NCBI GenBank assembly: GCA_006386115.1
Contig: VFIW01000032.1
Coordinates: 454,418-518,417, forward strand
Origin: Globisporangium splendens
Lineage: Eukaryota; Oomycota; Peronosporomycetes; Pythiales; Pythiaceae
Length of the DNA stretch: 64,000 bases
Reading direction: 5' to 3'
Part shown: positions 63,542 to 64,000 of the stretch, piece after piece
Numbering within the stretch: position 1 is the first letter of the stretch
Layout: every line of letters begins with the position of its first letter
Position numbers and translations under genes: made by a program
Notes under the pieces: model-generated
Told to the model about the DNA's origin: nothing
The model's input: only the letters and a program-made list of their open reading frames with translations
Databases searched by the model: none

Positions 63542-64000
63542 CTATGCCTTGCGACCCAGAGCCTGCAAAACGGAGGCTACGGTGAGAAACGATCCGAATA
63601 CCACGATTCTATCATTCTCCCCTGCCCGTTCGCGCGCTGCCGCAAAGGCTTGGGCAGGATCGGCGTAGGCCTGGATGCCGGGGCTTTCGCTGCCGGCGGG
63701 CAGCGGCGGGAGCGCCGCGCCGACCTGGTCCGCGAGCGCCTGGCCCGGGGTGCCGCGCGGTCCGGGCAGGCCCGCGCAATACCAGTAGTCGATGCGGGAA
63801 CCGAGCTTGGCCACCACGCCGGCGAGGTCCTTGTCGTTCAGCATGCCGAACACCGCGTGGGTGTACGGATGAAAGCCCATGTTGTCCAGGTTCTGCGCCA
63901 GCACGGCGGCGGCGTGCGGGTTGTGCGCGACGTCCAGAATAACGGTGGGCTGGCCCGGCAGGATCTGGAAGCGGCCCGGCAGCGAAGCTTGCAGCAGCCC
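63542..64000 (-). CDS. folC: Folylpolyglutamate synthase, C-terminal part
   Basis: 3' end of folC, which adds glutamates to folates and in bacteria also makes dihydrofolate. The frame is open to base 64000, so the start lies beyond the window. The segment LPGRFQ followed by VILDVAHNPHAAAVLAQNL is the C-terminal domain signature. The end VVFGSFLTVASVLQALGRKA is also typical. Order folC-SPOR-cvpA-purF matches other proteobacteria. Confidence 0.95.
   Translation of the reverse strand, partial: GLLQASLPGRFQILPGQPTVILDVAHNPHAAAVLAQNLDNMGFHPYTHAVFGMLNDKDLAGVVAKLGSRIDYWYCAGLPGPRGTPGQALADQVGAALPPLPAGSESPGIQAYADPAQAFAAARERAGENDRIVVFGSFLTVASVLQALGRKA

Noticed and set aside
39641..64000. Large horizontal transfer from bacteria into the eukaryote
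   Set aside because: Complete essential operons with bacterial signals, no introns, a junction in junk homopolymers and a cut rnhB fit contamination far better.
1..64000. CRISPR arrays, insertion sequences, prophage, rRNA or tRNA genes
   Set aside because: Looked for on both strands; no regular repeat-spacer array, transposase, integrase or RNA gene was recognised.

Overview
The window is a chimera of two unrelated genomes. Bases 1 to about 39,385 (probably to about 39,540) are eukaryotic. Genes there are split by short GT-AG introns, lack Shine-Dalgarno sites and sit on both strands about 2.5 kb apart. From about 39,641 to 64,000 the DNA is high-GC bacterial sequence with intron-free, tightly packed operons, Shine-Dalgarno sites and rho-independent terminators. 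Gene order and protein sequence there point to a betaproteobacterium of the Alcaligenaceae (Achromobacter/Bordetella-like). The eukaryote looks like a flagellate stramenopile, most likely an oomycete; this is inferred from gene content and intron style, and genus cannot be set. The simplest reading is an oomycete assembly contig wrongly joined to contaminating bacterial sequence through poor-quality G-rich sequence at about 39,545-39,620.

Eukaryotic part, in order: the 3' end of a CFAP52-like flagellar WD40 gene; a large low-complexity protein with Cys motifs (-); chaperonin subunit CCT4 (+); a histidine phosphatase (-); a decayed unrecognised gene (-); two tandem genes for membrane-anchored, Ser/Thr/Pro-rich surface proteins (-), the first broken by an in-frame TAG; a gene-poor 2.5 kb stretch with degenerate repeats; the fused histidine-biosynthesis enzyme HisHF (+); a coiled-coil protein (-); a PPP4R1-like HEAT protein (+); a PRELI-like lipid-transfer protein (-); a Bud20/ZNF593-type zinc finger (-); an eight-exon ELMO-domain protein (-); a twelve-exon CLASP-like TOG protein (+); CRIPT (+); KRI1 (-); a PHO80-like cyclin (+); and an OvoA-type methyltransferase (-). 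Exon joins given here were checked for GT-AG ends and frame.

Bacterial part: on the minus strand (transcribed from about 54.3 kb toward the junction) lies the envelope/translation cluster rpsB-tsf-pyrH-frr-uppS-cdsA-dxr-rseP-bamA-skp-lpxD-fabZ-lpxA-lpxB-rnhB. rnhB is cut off by the junction. The cluster makes ribosomal protein S2 and EF-Ts, then phospholipid and isoprenoid precursors, the outer-membrane protein assembly machinery and lipid A. Divergently on the plus strand are map, glnD, a MarC-family gene with a frameshift, dsbB and a small HELAH metallopeptidase. A two-way terminator separates these from the minus-strand group purF-cvpA-SPOR protein-folC (folC runs off the window end). lpxD and the marC-like gene carry small indels typical of thin sequence coverage, which fits contamination. 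I found no mobile element, CRISPR array, tRNA or rRNA, and no convincing new biological system. The most useful observations are the chimeric join, the TAG-split surface-protein gene and its paralogue sharing a C-terminal T-P-V, a 36-nt intron, an extra 3' exon in the large Cys-motif gene, and a possible 51-nt cassette exon in the PPP4R1-like gene.
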